NCBI RefSeq assembly: GCF_947488985.1
Contig: NZ_CANLBV010000007.1
Coordinates: forward strand, 16,139-80,138
DNA length: 64,000 nt
Direction: 5' to 3'
Source of the DNA: an uncultured Vibrio sp.
Lineage (GTDB): Bacteria > Pseudomonadota > Gammaproteobacteria > Enterobacterales > Vibrionaceae
Translations under genes and position numbers: made by a program
The notes under the pieces: generated by a model
Database searches by the model: none
What the model was told of the DNA's origin: nothing
Seen by the model: only the letters and a program-made list of their open reading frames with translations
In this document: in pieces, positions 9,000-17,717 of the stretch
Layout: each line of letters begins with the position of its first letter
Position numbering within the stretch: position 1 is the first letter of the stretch

Positions 9000-9650
9000 G
9001 TGAGTTATCAAGATAGCTTAAATCCTGAAAAGGCGCTGATTTGGCGAATAGTCCATCGTGATAACATAGAGTGGATTTTAAAAAATGGTCTTTATGCTGG
9101 TAATAGCCCAGTGTGCTCAGATAATTGGGTGAACATTGGTAATCCGGAACTGATTTCCAAGCGTTCTACGCACCCGGTGCCGATCGGGCCTGGAGGGACA
9201 TTACATGATTACGTCCCTTTTTACTTTACACCTTTTTCTCCAATGCTTAAGAATATCCAAAGTGGCTGGGGTGGAATAAAAAAGCGAGATAACAGTGAGA
9301 TTGTAATTCTTGTATCTAGTCTAAAAAACATAGATAAGCAGGGTATACCATTTGTATTTACGGATAGCCATGCATACTACATGTGGTCAAGCTTTTACGA
9401 TGACCTGTCGGACTTAGACAAAATAGACTGGGAAATAATCCAGAAAAGAGATTTTAAACGAGATGCGGATGATCCTGCTAAGTTTGAACGTTATCAGGCA
9501 GAGGCTTTAATCCACAACCATGTTCCAGTTGAAGCCCTTGTTGGAATGGCGTGCTTTTCAGATGATGTTAAGCAATACTTAGAGCAATTAGTTCAAAAGT
9601 CTGGGCATAGCTTACAAGTTGTAACAAGGCCGGGGTGGTATTTTTCATGA
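9000..9650 (+). CDS. darT: DarT-type DNA ADP-ribosyltransferase toxin (canonical copy)
   Basis: A 216-aa toxin of the DarT family. Family knowledge: it links ADP-ribose to a base in single-stranded DNA, blocks replication, and is reversed by DarG. The residues fit the canonical group: [16 protein letters not shown] at the N-terminus, [25 protein letters not shown], the ARTT-loop region [14 protein letters not shown], the acidic-to-basic stretch [11 protein letters not shown], catalytic Glu168 in [11 protein letters not shown], and the closing RPGWYFS. Translation starts at GTG, directly abutting the preceding stop, so coupling is likely. Its TGA overlaps the ATG of darG (ATGA, 9647-9650), the usual way to keep antitoxin dosage matched to toxin. 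Confidence 0.92.
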   Translation: MSYQDSLNPEKALIWRIVHRDNIEWILKNGLYAGNSPVCSDNWVNIGNPELISKRSTHPVPIGPGGTLHDYVPFYFTPFSPMLKNIQSGWGGIKKRDNSEIVILVSSLKNIDKQGIPFVFTDSHAYYMWSSFYDDLSDLDKIDWEIIQKRDFKRDADDPAKFERYQAEALIHNHVPVEALVGMACFSDDVKQYLEQLVQKSGHSLQVVTRPGWYFS

Positions 9651-10714
9651 TTCATTATACAACAGGCAACCTTTTAGACGCAGACGTCGACGCATTGGTA
9701 AATACAGTAAACACGGTTGGTGTCATGGGCAAAGGCATTGCTCTGATGTTTAAAGAACGTTTTCCTTTAAACATGAGCCTATACGCTAAAGCATGCAAGG
9801 TAAACCAGGTTCAAACTGGGAAGGTTTTTGTTACAGACACGGGTGAGCTAGTTGGCCCTAAGTGGATTGTAAACTTCCCGACGAAGAAGCACTGGCGCTC
9901 TCCATCTAAAATGGAGTGGGTTGTAGATGGACTTGAAGACTTGCGAAATTGGATTGTAAAAAATGAAGTGAAGTCTATAGCAATACCACCTTTAGGGGCA
10001 GGTAATGGCGGGCTTTGCTGGGATGATGTTAAGCCCAAAATAGAAGAAGCTTTGAGCTCCTTGTGTGATGTTGATGTTTATGTATATGAACCCACAAAGA
10101 AATATCAGAATGTGACTAAGAAAAAAGGTGTTGAAGCTTTGACTCCTGCTCGAGCCATGATTGCTGAGCTTATACGTCGTTACTGGATTTTAGGTATGGA
10201 GTGTAGTCTCTTAGAGATACAAAAGTTAGCTTGGTTACTTTCTAGGGAGCTGGAAAGAGAAGGTAAAGCAGATCTATTAAAGCTCCGCTTTAAACCTCAT
10301 AACTACGGGCCTTATGCAAATAATTTAATGCATCTATTGAACGCTCTTGATGGTAGTTATTTAGGTTCTGATAAGAGAATCCCAGATAGTGATCCTCTTG
10401 ATGTTATTCATTTTAATGATGATAAAAAAGAACAGTTATCTGCTTACTTGAAATCAGAAGCTAAAGAATACTTACCTGCTTTAGAAAAAACTACAAAACT
10501 TATTGATGGGTTTGAGTCTCCATATGGAATGGAACTTCTAGCTACAGTCGACTGGTTGTTGTCAAAAGAATTATGCGATGGCACTCTTGAATCAGTTAAG
10601 AGTGGTATCAGAAGCTGGGAAGGGGGACCTAAGTGGGCGTCTAGAAAGTTAGCATTGTTCCAAGATGCCCATTTAGAAATGGTAATTGATAGGTTAGAGA
10701 GACTTAATGGTTAG
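9647..10714 (+). CDS. darG: DarG macro-domain antitoxin (DNA ADP-ribosylglycohydrolase)
   Basis: A 355-aa antitoxin that removes ADP-ribose from DNA and also binds DarT. The N-terminal macro domain (about 1-150) has [37 protein letters not shown], and [12 protein letters not shown] lysine-rich [12 protein letters not shown] segment is where the family's catalytic Lys sits. The C-terminal half ([37 protein letters not shown]) is the toxin-binding domain typical of DarG. I chose the ATG that overlaps the darT stop. A GTG 12 bp upstream would add four residues not found at the usual N-terminus. The gene ends tail-to-tail with the integrase, overlapping it by 4 bp. Confidence 0.93.
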   Translation: MIHYTTGNLLDADVDALVNTVNTVGVMGKGIALMFKERFPLNMSLYAKACKVNQVQTGKVFVTDTGELVGPKWIVNFPTKKHWRSPSKMEWVVDGLEDLRNWIVKNEVKSIAIPPLGAGNGGLCWDDVKPKIEEALSSLCDVDVYVYEPTKKYQNVTKKKGVEALTPARAMIAELIRRYWILGMECSLLEIQKLAWLLSRELEREGKADLLKLRFKPHNYGPYANNLMHLLNALDGSYLGSDKRIPDSDPLDVIHFNDDKKEQLSAYLKSEAKEYLPALEKTTKLIDGFESPYGMELLATVDWLLSKELCDGTLESVKSGIRSWEGGPKWASRKLALFQDAHLEMVIDRLERLNG

Positions 10715-11961
10715 GGTGTCTCTAAATTGGCCATAGTAAAATTTGAACTTGTTATAGAGAGGCTGCCTCGTGCAGCCTCTCTTATATGCCCGCTCCACCA
10801 GCACATCATTTCTCGGCGTTGCTCAAGATAATCTGTGCGATTATAAGCTGCTCGCACTTGGTTGCTGTCTACGTGTGCCAGCGCCGCTTCTATCAAGTCA
10901 CGATTGAACTCTTTTTCATTTAATGTCGTGCTGGCTAAGGCGCGAAGGCCATGACTAACAAGCCTGTTGGCAAACCCCATTCGCTTTAGTGCCATGTTTG
11001 CAGTTTGGCTATTGCATGGTTTTTTCGGATCTCTATCTGAAGGGAATATGAACTCGCGATGACCACTGAGTGGGCGCATAACCTCTAACAGTGCAATCGA
11101 TTCAGGTGTCAAAGGGATAGCGTGCTCACGATTTTTCTTCATTCGCTCAGCTGGTATGACCCAAACTTGCTTCTCTAAATCTATCTCTTCCCAACGCGCA
11201 CCGGACGCTTCACTAGGGCGACTCATAGTGTGAAGCTGCCATTCAATCAAACAGCGTGTTGTACGTTTGATGCTAGCATTAGCAATAGCTGTGATCAGTT
11301 CAGGGAGTTCTTCGGGCCGAAGTGTTGGCATACTCTCTTTCTTTGGGGATTTGAAAACAGATTTGAGGCCCGCAATAGGGTTAGTTTGTATCAACCCACA
11401 GTTGACCGCATACACTGTAATTTCGTTTAGTCGCTGAACAACTCTTTTTAGTGTTTCGAGACTACCTTTTGCTTCAAGAGGCTTGAGAATATTGATAACG
11501 ATAGGTGCGGTGATCTTTTCTATAGGTAGCTGGCCAATATGTGGGAATATGTTTCGCTCTAAAGAGCGCCAGATGTCCAGAGCATGATCGGGCGATACCT
11601 CAGATGTCTTTACACTAAACCATTGCTCAGAAACGCTTAGGAGTGTGTTCTCAGCCTGTTGTTTGTTTAGCGCTGCTTTTTCTTGTCTATCAGCCTTGGG
11701 ATCAATGCCTTGAGCGACAAGCTCACGATTATATTGTTTGAGCTCTCTTGCCTTGGCTAGGGAGATATCGGGATATGTTCCCAGCCCTAAGTTGACGCGC
11801 TTCTTAGTCACTGGGTGAATATAATTGAAATTCCAAAGCTTGGAACCATGAGCACGGACTCGGAGTTGAAGGCCTCCCCCGTCCGAAAGAACAAAGTCTT
11901 TCTCTTTTGGTTTGGCAGATTTAATTTCTCTATCACTGAGCGGTTTAACTAATTTAGCCAT
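10711..11961 (-). CDS. P4-type tyrosine recombinase (island integrase)
   Basis: A 416-aa site-specific recombinase. The N-terminal DUF4102-type arm-binding domain ([29 protein letters not shown]) is followed by a SAM-like core-binding domain and the catalytic domain. The latter has Arg248 (TMSRPSEA), His337-x2-Arg340 (SHGLRALA), His363 (LAHVD) and the probable nucleophile Tyr373 (RAAYNR). All catalytic residues are present, so it should be active. It lies next to ssrA with its start facing the tmRNA gene, the usual arrangement for islands inserted at an RNA 3' end. This marks the 12.1-kb boundary of the island. Confidence 0.93.
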   Translation of the reverse strand: MAKLVKPLSDREIKSAKPKEKDFVLSDGGGLQLRVRAHGSKLWNFNYIHPVTKKRVNLGLGTYPDISLAKARELKQYNRELVAQGIDPKADRQEKAALNKQQAENTLLSVSEQWFSVKTSEVSPDHALDIWRSLERNIFPHIGQLPIEKITAPIVINILKPLEAKGSLETLKRVVQRLNEITVYAVNCGLIQTNPIAGLKSVFKSPKKESMPTLRPEELPELITAIANASIKRTTRCLIEWQLHTMSRPSEASGARWEEIDLEKQVWVIPAERMKKNREHAIPLTPESIALLEVMRPLSGHREFIFPSDRDPKKPCNSQTANMALKRMGFANRLVSHGLRALASTTLNEKEFNRDLIEAALAHVDSNQVRAAYNRTDYLEQRREMMCWWSGHIREAARGSLSITSSNFTMANLETP

Positions 11962-11984
11962 CTAGACGTCCCTGGTTGATTTAT

Positions 11985-12031
11985 GTATTCCTGAGTAGAG
12001 CATGTATTGCTAGGAATACCATAAGGAATAC
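11985..12031. repeat. Three short GTATTCC/GGAATAC repeats upstream of the integrase
   Basis: GTATTCC occurs at 11985-11991. Its reverse complement GGAATAC occurs at 12013-12019 and again at 12025-12031, giving a 12-bp period between the last two. The cluster sits between the integrase start and the tmRNA end, where arm-type integrase sites or an operator for integrase control would be expected. Function is inferred from location only. Confidence 0.5.
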
Positions 12032-12108
12032 AACAGGTCAAAGATTGGGCTGGACGTTATAGGATGTTGATGTACGTTAAGTTATTGATTTTGCGTTGTT
12101 GTAGGCAC

Positions 12109-12135
12109 AAAAAAAGACGCCCTAGGACGTCTTTA
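12109..12135 (-). terminator. Rho-independent terminator of ssrA
   Basis: AAGACG and CGTCTT flank a short interrupted GC-rich loop (CCCTAGGA). Read on the minus strand the hairpin is followed by a run of seven T. It lies 11 bp past the mature tmRNA 3' end, so it would stop tmRNA transcription before the integrase. Confidence 0.8.
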
Positions 12136-12145
12136 AATGTTGATT

Positions 12146-12512
12146 TGGTGGAGCTGGCGGGAGTTGAACCCGCGTCCAAAAATCATTCATCATTGGTACT
12201 ACATGCTTAGTCGATCTTTAATTTCACCAGTAACCTGCGAACCGACACGCTAGTTAAAGGCTAACCTGAATTATAATTCGCGCTTTTCCTCTCAGGTGGG
12301 AGAAGCCACGCTAGCTAGTTTGGGTTTGATCTCTTGTTGGTCCCCGTCTTACGAGCGGAAGCTAGGGCAAGAGAGCTCTGAGCAGGTTATTAAGCTGCTA
12401 GTGCGTAGTTTTCGTCGTTTGCGACTATTTTTTTGCGGCTTTTAACGTGGCCAACCGCCCCACGGCATGCACCTCAGACTTCAAAATTCCTGTCGAATCC
12501 TAAATCAGCCCC
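12146..12512 (-). ncRNA. ssrA: tmRNA (ssrA)
   Basis: About 367 nt on the minus strand. The 5' end (complement of 12512 downward) reads GGGGCTGATTTAGGATTCGA, the conserved tmRNA start. The 3' end reads CGCCAGCTCCACCA with an encoded CCA, ending at 12146, and a T-arm TTCAAC lies just before it. The tag frame at 12422-12390 encodes ANDENYALAA followed by TAA TAA. tmRNA with SmpB rescues stalled ribosomes and tags the unfinished protein for degradation. smpB lies immediately upstream on the same strand. The 3' acceptor/T-arm segment is the likely attachment site of the neighbouring island. Confidence 0.97.
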
Positions 12513-12525
12513 AAGTGTTAAGTGC

Positions 12526-12553
12526 ATAGTACCAGAAAAGCTTAACCTGTCTA
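12526..12553 (-). promoter_or_regulatory. Probable sigma-70 promoter of ssrA
   Basis: On the minus strand a TAGACA-like -35 (12553-12548) and a TACTAT -10 (12531-12526) are 16 bp apart, ending 13 bp before the mature tmRNA 5' end. The distance fits a precursor later trimmed by RNase P. The call is by eye. Confidence 0.45.
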
Positions 12554-12578
12554 GCACTGTGCGTTTAAGTGCTTAAAA

Positions 12579-13064
12579 TTAACGCAAATTACTCTTCATA
12601 ATTCGTGCTTTATCTCTCGCCCAATCTTTTTCTTTCATATCTGTACGTTTATCGTGCAGCTTTTTACCTTTCGCTACGCCAACTTTAATCTTCGCCCAAG
12701 AGCGAGACCAGTAAAGTGCGGTTGCGACAAGTGTCATGCCTTCACGGTTAATACGACCGATAAGATTGTCGAGTTCTTTTCTCGACATAAGGAGTTTACG
12801 GATACGTGTAGGGTTCGCCACGATATGAGTACTCGCCTGAGTTAGCGGAGTGATCGTCATACCACTGATGAATGCTTCGCCATCTCGGATGTAGACGTAG
12901 CTTTCTGCGATATTAGTTTTGCCTTCACGTAGGGATTTTACTTCCCAGCCTTGTAGCTCAAGCCCCGCTTCTATCTCATCATCGATGAAATATTCGTGGC
13001 GAGCTTTCTTATTAAGCGCAATGGTATTACTACCGGCTTTTGATTTTGATTTATTCTTTGCCAT
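12579..13064 (-). CDS. smpB: SsrA-binding protein SmpB
   Basis: A 161-aa tmRNA partner that carries tmRNA to stalled ribosomes and mimics the anticodon side of a tRNA. The OB-fold core is visible ([48 protein letters not shown]). The basic C-terminal tail ([20 protein letters not shown]) that enters the decoding centre is also visible. I start at MAKNKSKSK because it matches the usual SmpB N-terminus and has GAGG 7 bp upstream. The open frame extends 23 codons further upstream but those residues are not SmpB-like. Same strand as and upstream of ssrA. Confidence 0.97.
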   Translation of the reverse strand: MAKNKSKSKAGSNTIALNKKARHEYFIDDEIEAGLELQGWEVKSLREGKTNIAESYVYIRDGEAFISGMTITPLTQASTHIVANPTRIRKLLMSRKELDNLIGRINREGMTLVATALYWSRSWAKIKVGVAKGKKLHDKRTDMKEKDWARDKARIMKSNLR

Positions 13065-13183
13065 AATGGCCTCATTATACGGAATGCACCCTATTTGGGG
13101 AATCCTTTTTATTTGCGCTCTGGCCCAATACAATTAAAATTGCAGTTTGTGTTAATGTAACGCTGTCTTTAACAGGAGTCTAT

Positions 13184-13612
13184 ATGCCAAAGGTTACTCG
13201 TTCAGCATTAGTGTCTTTTAGTGCCGACCAGATGTTCAGCTTGGTCAATGATGTTGCTCGTTATCCTGAGTTTTTGCCAGGGTGTTCTGGTTCTCGTGTG
13301 ATCGAATCTTCAGATTCTGCTATGGTGGCGTCGGTTGATGTTTCTAAAGCGGGCATCAGTAAAACATTTACCACATCCAACCGAATGTCTGATGGTGCCG
13401 AGATCTTGATGGAACTGGTAGATGGCCCGTTTAAGAAGCTACAAGGTGGTTGGTATTTTACTCCACTCGACGAGCAAGCTTGTAAGGTTGAACTTAAGCT
13501 TGAATTTGAATTTTCTAGTCGAATGATTGAAATAGCATTTGGGAAAATCTTCAATGAGCTGACGAGCAATATGGTCAGCGCTTTTACTCAACGAGCAAAA
13601 CAGGTTTACTAA
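13184..13612 (+). CDS. ratA: RatA/PasT START-like domain protein (ribosome association toxin/CoQ10-binding family)
   Basis: A 142-aa single START/COQ10-type domain (ARYPEFLPGCSGSRVI, GPFKKLQGGWYFTPL, LEFEFSSRMIEIAFGKIF). In E. coli the homologue has been described as blocking 70S association, and family members bind ubiquinone or other lipids in the helix-grip fold. It is divergent from smpB, and an AGGAG-type ribosome site precedes the ATG. ratB follows after 3 bp, so the two are co-transcribed, as in most gammaproteobacteria. Length is normal. The toxin role is from family literature and is disputed in some species. Confidence 0.92.
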   Translation: MPKVTRSALVSFSADQMFSLVNDVARYPEFLPGCSGSRVIESSDSAMVASVDVSKAGISKTFTTSNRMSDGAEILMELVDGPFKKLQGGWYFTPLDEQACKVELKLEFEFSSRMIEIAFGKIFNELTSNMVSAFTQRAKQVY

Positions 13613-13615
13613 GCC

Positions 13616-13924
13616 ATGACGATTGAATCAGATATGATCCACGTAGAAGTGGTATTTGCACTGCCGCACGAGCAGCGTGTGTTTACCTTGGTTGTTAATA
13701 AGAATACCAGTGTTGAAGATATCATTGCTCAGTCAGGTGTGCTGGAGTTGTACCCAGAGATCGACTTGACGAAAAACAAGGTTGGTGTGTTTAGTCGCAA
13801 TGTTAAGTTAGATGCAACGGTTCGCGATAAAGACCGCATTGAGATTTATCGAGCGTTGCTAGCGGACCCAAAAGAGATTCGTCGTAAGCGTGCTGAGCAA
13901 GCGAAAGCGGCCGCTAAGCAGTAA
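13616..13924 (+). CDS. ratB: RnfH/RatB-family beta-grasp protein
   Basis: A 102-aa ubiquitin-like beta-grasp protein ([60 protein letters not shown]) ending in an Ala/Lys/Arg helix. It is the constant partner of ratA. The E. coli homologue is also called PasI or YfjF. Its biochemical role is not settled. The gene is 3 bp behind ratA and followed by a terminator. Confidence 0.9.
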   Translation: MTIESDMIHVEVVFALPHEQRVFTLVVNKNTSVEDIIAQSGVLELYPEIDLTKNKVGVFSRNVKLDATVRDKDRIEIYRALLADPKEIRRKRAEQAKAAAKQ

Positions 13925-13952
13925 TTAACATCGCATAAGTTTAAATCATTGA

Positions 13953-13975
13953 GAGCTCGCATCGGCGGGCTTTTT
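13953..13975 (+). terminator. Terminator after ratA-ratB
   Basis: AGCTCGC and GCGGGCT pair across ATCG with one G-T pair, followed by TTTTT. It lies about 30 bp past the ratB stop. Confidence 0.8.
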
Positions 13976-14067
13976 GCGTTGGTGGTTGAGAAGAAACGAG
14001 TTTAGAGAGCTAAATCGACTAAAGAGTATTCAGCTAGAGAGTATAGGCATACTTGCTCGCCGAACTT

Positions 14068-14096
14068 AAAAAAACCTGCTCGTGTAAGCAGGCTTT
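14068..14096 (-). terminator. Terminator after bamE
   Basis: Read on the minus strand, GCCTGCTTACACGAGCAGG is followed by seven T. It lies about 30 bp beyond the bamE stop, and the A/T flanks make it usable from either side. Confidence 0.85.
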
Positions 14097-14125
14097 GTAA
14101 TGTTTATATAGCGAGCAGATGAAAG

Positions 14126-14485
14126 CTAGCGAAGGCTTTCGAAGAACTCATCACTGGCTTCAAAATCACCATTGATAGTTACTAAAGTTCCTGTCGCATC
14201 AAAATTAACAACGAGGTTCTTCTGAACAGGGTCTCCGTGACCTTTCGTTTGGTGGTAAATGTAATACCACGTATCTGGGTAGCCGTTTTCGATCAGCATT
14301 GGTGAGCCCATAACGTAACGAACTTGTGTTTTTGTCATGCCAAACTTGAGCTGGTCGACCGCTTCTTGCTCAACATAGTTACCCTGATTGATGTCAATTC
14401 GATAAACCAACTTCTCTAATAGAGAGCAACCGGTCAACATTGTTAGTGCAAGTGGAACTGCAACTAACCACTTTTTAATTCGCAT
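14126..14485 (-). CDS. bamE: Outer-membrane assembly lipoprotein BamE (SmpA)
   Basis: A 119-aa lipoprotein subunit of the BAM complex, which inserts beta-barrel proteins into the outer membrane. The signal peptide [20 protein letters not shown] has a lipobox (LTGC) with lipidated Cys20. The SmpA/OmlA fold follows ([40 protein letters not shown]). I start at MRIKKW. The open frame runs 39 codons upstream, but that would place the signal peptide inside the protein. It lies downstream of recN on the same strand. The BAM core gene bamA is also in this window. Confidence 0.95.
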   Translation of the reverse strand: MRIKKWLVAVPLALTMLTGCSLLEKLVYRIDINQGNYVEQEAVDQLKFGMTKTQVRYVMGSPMLIENGYPDTWYYIYHQTKGHGDPVQKNLVVNFDATGTLVTINGDFEASDEFFESLR

Positions 14486-14652
14486 AGTTTGAGATCTTTG
14501 TTCGCTAAAATACTGTCTGATAATAAACAAGCTCCAGCAAGAAGTAAAAAGCTCCTTGCGCTTTGAGCTTGTTATGACTGGCAATTTTGAGTTTAGTTGC
14601 AAAATTACAAAGAATTTTCGATAAATTATCAGAAGGTTGCTGAATATTTAGC

Positions 14653-16317
14653 CTAAGCAGCGACTAATAGTTCTTTTGCATTGGCTAGAGTCGAGTCGGT
14701 AATCTGGCTGCCACCAAGCAGACGAGCAAGCTCTGAAATACGTTGCTGCTCATCCAGAGTGTGCATTTGTGTTTCTGTCTTACCTGATTTAGTGCTTTTA
14801 GCGACGAATAACTGCTGATGTCCATAGCCTGCTACTTGAGGCAAGTGAGTCACACACATCACTTGCGTTGATTCACCTAAGGTACGCAGCATTTTTCCGA
14901 CAACCGCGGCGGTTGGCCCACTGATCCCCACATCGACTTCATCGAAAATTAGGCTTGGTGTATCCACCTTTTGTGCAGTGATCACCTGAATCGCTAATGA
15001 GATACGTGATAACTCACCACCAGAAGCGACTTTAGCAATGGGCTGCATTGGTTGGCCGGGGTTGGTTGAAACAATAAAGGTCACATTATCCATCCCCAGT
15101 GGAGAAGGGTGAGTATTGGTGTGGTTTACTTCAATCGCAAACTGAGCTTTCTCCATGCTCAGTTCGTGCATACTTTGCGTGATCAGCTTATTGAGCTCTT
15201 TTGCATAGCGACTTCGAGATTTATGCAGTTTTTCGGATTTAGCGACGAATGATTGGTATTGGTTTTCTACCTCGTTAGCTAATTCATCCAGCCTTTCATC
15301 AGAGCAGTCCAGCGCTTCGACTTGGAGCAGTAGCTCTTGATGGTGTTGATACAGCTCTTCTGGCAATACATGGTGCTTACGAGACATCGACATTACTTTT
15401 GAGAAACGCTCCTCAACATAAGCCATACGAGCCGGATCAACATCAATGTTGTCTAGGTATGCTCTTAATTCGTTGTTGGTTTCTTCTATTTGAATAATGG
15501 CTTCAGACAGTAAGTTCGGCAGTTCCGTTAATTTTTCATCGAGTTCAGCTAGCTGAATTAGGGAGTTATTGGCTGTTTGCAGGATACCAAGCGCATTAAC
15601 CTCGTCACCCTCATAAATAAGTTCGATAGCTTGTTGGCAGGTTGAGGCCAGCTCTCCGCTATTGGACAGGCGCTTATGCTCTTGTTCGAGTTCTTCATAT
15701 TCTTCCTCTCCAATAGATAGCTCATTTAACTCTTTGATTTGGTACTCAAGGAGCTGTTTTTGAGCTTGGTTTTGTTGGCTATTTTCACGCAACTCTTTCA
15801 AGTGGTTATCCGCTTGTCGCCATGCTTGGTAAGCATTACGTGTCACCTTTAATAGGTTTAAATGACCGGCGTATTGATCAAGCATCGCAATTTGATGGTC
15901 GCTTTTCATTAATTGATGATGCGCATGTTGCCCATGAATGTTGATCAACAGCTGTCCAAGCGATTTCAATTGCGAAAGAGGGACAGGACTACCGTTGATA
16001 AATGCACGAGACCGTCCCTCTTTAGAGATAGTTCTGCGCAGGATACATTCACTGCCATCCAGTAATTCGTTGTCTTCTAACCAGCGAGTGGCATGCAGAT
16101 TGTTCTCAAGTAAAAAAGCAGCACTGACTTCGGTTTTTTCTTCGCCTTGTCTTACCATTCCTGCATCGGATCTTCCCCCAAGACATAAGCCTAAAGCATC
16201 GATTGCGATAGATTTACCGGCACCGGTTTCTCCGGTGATTGTTGTCATGCCTTTAGAAAGTTCTAGCTGTAAAGACTTAACAATAGCGAAATTATTAACA
16301 CTTAAATGAGCCAGCAT
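14653..16317 (-). CDS. recN: DNA repair protein RecN
   Basis: A 554-aa SMC-like ATPase in recombinational repair of double-strand breaks. The N-terminal Walker A is GETGAGKS (about 30-37), two long coiled coils occupy about 160-370 (Glu/Gln/Leu-rich), and the C-terminal half carries the ABC signature [11 protein letters not shown] with Walker [11 protein letters not shown]. Length is normal. The upstream region carries two clear LexA-type boxes and a weaker third, so it should be among the strongly SOS-induced genes, as in E. coli. bamE follows 167 bp downstream. Confidence 0.97.
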   Translation of the reverse strand: MLAHLSVNNFAIVKSLQLELSKGMTTITGETGAGKSIAIDALGLCLGGRSDAGMVRQGEEKTEVSAAFLLENNLHATRWLEDNELLDGSECILRRTISKEGRSRAFINGSPVPLSQLKSLGQLLINIHGQHAHHQLMKSDHQIAMLDQYAGHLNLLKVTRNAYQAWRQADNHLKELRENSQQNQAQKQLLEYQIKELNELSIGEEEYEELEQEHKRLSNSGELASTCQQAIELIYEGDEVNALGILQTANNSLIQLAELDEKLTELPNLLSEAIIQIEETNNELRAYLDNIDVDPARMAYVEERFSKVMSMSRKHHVLPEELYQHHQELLLQVEALDCSDERLDELANEVENQYQSFVAKSEKLHKSRSRYAKELNKLITQSMHELSMEKAQFAIEVNHTNTHPSPLGMDNVTFIVSTNPGQPMQPIAKVASGGELSRISLAIQVITAQKVDTPSLIFDEVDVGISGPTAAVVGKMLRTLGESTQVMCVTHLPQVAGYGHQQLFVAKSTKSGKTETQMHTLDEQQRISELARLLGGSQITDSTLANAKELLVAA

Positions 16318-16327
16318 TTTTAGTTAC

Positions 16328-16385
16328 CTGTATAATTGAACAATACTGTATATAAGCTCAGTATATACTGTTTCTTTATACAGTA
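16328..16385 (-). promoter_or_regulatory. Tandem LexA (SOS) boxes in the recN promoter
   Basis: TACTGTTTCTTTATACAGTA at 16366-16385 matches the CTGT-N8-ACAG core exactly. TACTGTATATAAGCTCAGTA at 16344-16363 has one core mismatch (TCAG). CTGT-N8-ACAA at 16328-16343 is a weaker third match. They lie 11-68 bp before the recN start. Confidence 0.88.
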
Positions 16386-16456
16386 AAGGTGGCGAGTGAA
16401 AATTTTTTGCGACAGCTCTCAGATTTGAGTTTGTTGTAGATCACTGAAACCACTAT

Positions 16457-16630
16457 AGATTTCCAACTAAGTCGTTCCTCCTTCTTGGGAATGACGGTTT
16501 AGTATGTGCTTGGAGCGAGTCATCGTCATTCCGTTAAATGAAGAAGGAGCGAGGATAGAGAATCTGTTTTGTGTTTTGTGTTCGTTGTCGTCATTCCCTA
16601 CAGCGACGAGGGAACGTGATAGAGAATCTC
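16457..16630. repeat. Three copies of a 40-bp dispersed-type repeat
   Basis: Units begin CGTCATTCC and end with AGAGAATCT or a close variant: plus orientation at 16524-16566 and 16589-16630, minus orientation at 16457-16496 (GGGAATGACG end). The internal AGAAGGAG/GAGCGAG segment is partly shared. They lie in the recN-nadK spacer with no open frame. The pattern is that of a small mobile or dispersed intergenic repeat. Confidence 0.65.
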
Positions 16631-16639
16631 TCAGGCAAT

Positions 16640-16669
16640 AAAAAAGGCTGACGAATGTCGTCAGCCTTT
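16640..16669 (-). terminator. Terminator after nadK
   Basis: GGCTGACGA and TCGTCAGCC pair around a short ATG loop. On the minus strand a run of T follows. It lies 20 bp beyond the nadK stop. Confidence 0.88.
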
Positions 16670-16689
16670 CAAAATCATTCGCTTTTCTC

Positions 16690-17574
16690 TTAGAACAGTT
16701 TACTCGACCAACCTAACTTGTTACGTAGAACATGATAATAGTTGTAGTCTTTAGGGTGGATAAGTTTTAACACATTCGGACTCTGGTAGATGTGGATCTC
16801 ATCGCCAGGGGAAACCGGCAGTGAGATTTGTCCATCGCAACTGACTTCCTGAGTTCCTTGATTATCAGGCGATACGATAAGCTTGATATGACGCTTACCA
16901 TCTACGACTAATGGTCGACTAGAAAGGGTGTGTGGAAACATCGGCACTAATGAGATCGCATTGAGGCTTGATGATAAGATAGGGCCTCCACCAGAAAGTG
17001 AATAGGCGGTTGAGCCTGTTGGCGTCGATACGATCAAGCCATCAGAGCGCTGAGAGAAGGCAAAGCTATCATCGATATAGACTTCGAACTCGATCATGTG
17101 TGCGACTTGACCAGGGTGAAGGACCGCTTCATTGAGTGCGGCGTTGTGACTTTTTACTTGGCCGTGGCGATGGATTTCAGTTTCAAGTAAGAAGCGCTCT
17201 TCTTCAATGAACTCACCTTTCAGAACATCAGTAAGAGTGCTCTGAAAGTTCTCTGGGTTGAGATCGGCGAGGAAGCCAAGATTACCTCGGTTTACTCCAA
17301 TCACTGAAATATCAAAACGTGACAAGATTCGAGCAGCACCGAGCATGTTTCCGTCACCACCGACGACAATGGCGAGATCGGCCCGTTTACCTAGTTCAAT
17401 TAGGCTGGAAAAATGGTGTTTTGGGATATCGTCTAAAATACTGGCGAGTCTATCATCAACAAACACTTGGTAGCCTTCAGCACTTAACCATTGATAGAGC
17501 TCTCTATGCGTCTGAATTGCTTGCTGATCTCGTGGTTTTCCAATAATGGCGATGACTTCAAATGTCTTTTTCAT
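16690..17574 (-). CDS. nadK: NAD kinase
   Basis: A 294-aa enzyme that phosphorylates NAD+ to NADP+ with ATP. It has the GGDGNMLG motif (Gly72-Gly73-Asp74-Gly75), the NAD-binding [12 protein letters not shown] segment, and the conserved [20 protein letters not shown] region. Length matches E. coli NadK (292). The gene is divergent from grpE. recN lies downstream on the same strand but is separated by a terminator and by its own SOS promoter, so nadK is monocistronic. Confidence 0.97.
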   Translation of the reverse strand: MKKTFEVIAIIGKPRDQQAIQTHRELYQWLSAEGYQVFVDDRLASILDDIPKHHFSSLIELGKRADLAIVVGGDGNMLGAARILSRFDISVIGVNRGNLGFLADLNPENFQSTLTDVLKGEFIEEERFLLETEIHRHGQVKSHNAALNEAVLHPGQVAHMIEFEVYIDDSFAFSQRSDGLIVSTPTGSTAYSLSGGGPILSSSLNAISLVPMFPHTLSSRPLVVDGKRHIKLIVSPDNQGTQEVSCDGQISLPVSPGDEIHIYQSPNVLKLIHPKDYNYYHVLRNKLGWSSKLF

Positions 17575-17595
17575 AACGTTTCCAAACGAATTAGG

Positions 17596-17623
17596 CTTGA
17601 ATCAAATTTCTTCATCCCCATAA
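17596..17623 (+). promoter_or_regulatory. Sigma-32 (heat-shock) promoter of grpE
   Basis: CTTGAA at 17596-17601, a 14-bp spacer, and CCCCATAA at 17616-17623 match the RpoH consensus (CTTGAA, 13-15 bp, CCCCATnT) well. It lies 95 bp before the grpE ATG. Confidence 0.85.
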
Positions 17624-17717
17624 TAAAGGCAAGTTGAACGTCTATGCGAGTGTTTTATATCAATTTAAGGTGTAAACACGCCAGTCACTTGCATTGAAAA
17701 CGAATTCTGGAGATATC

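Noticed and set aside
9635..9649. GTG start for darG giving four extra residues
   Set aside because: The ATG at 9647 overlaps the darT stop and gives the standard DarG N-terminus. The extra residues are not seen in the family.
12146..12180. tRNA-like acceptor/T-arm ending in CCA
   Set aside because: It is the 3' end of tmRNA (ssrA), whose conserved 5' end and tag sequence are in place. It is not a separate tRNA gene.
16457..16630. Possible CRISPR array
   Set aside because: Only three degenerate units in mixed orientation, spacers not uniform, no cas genes in the window.
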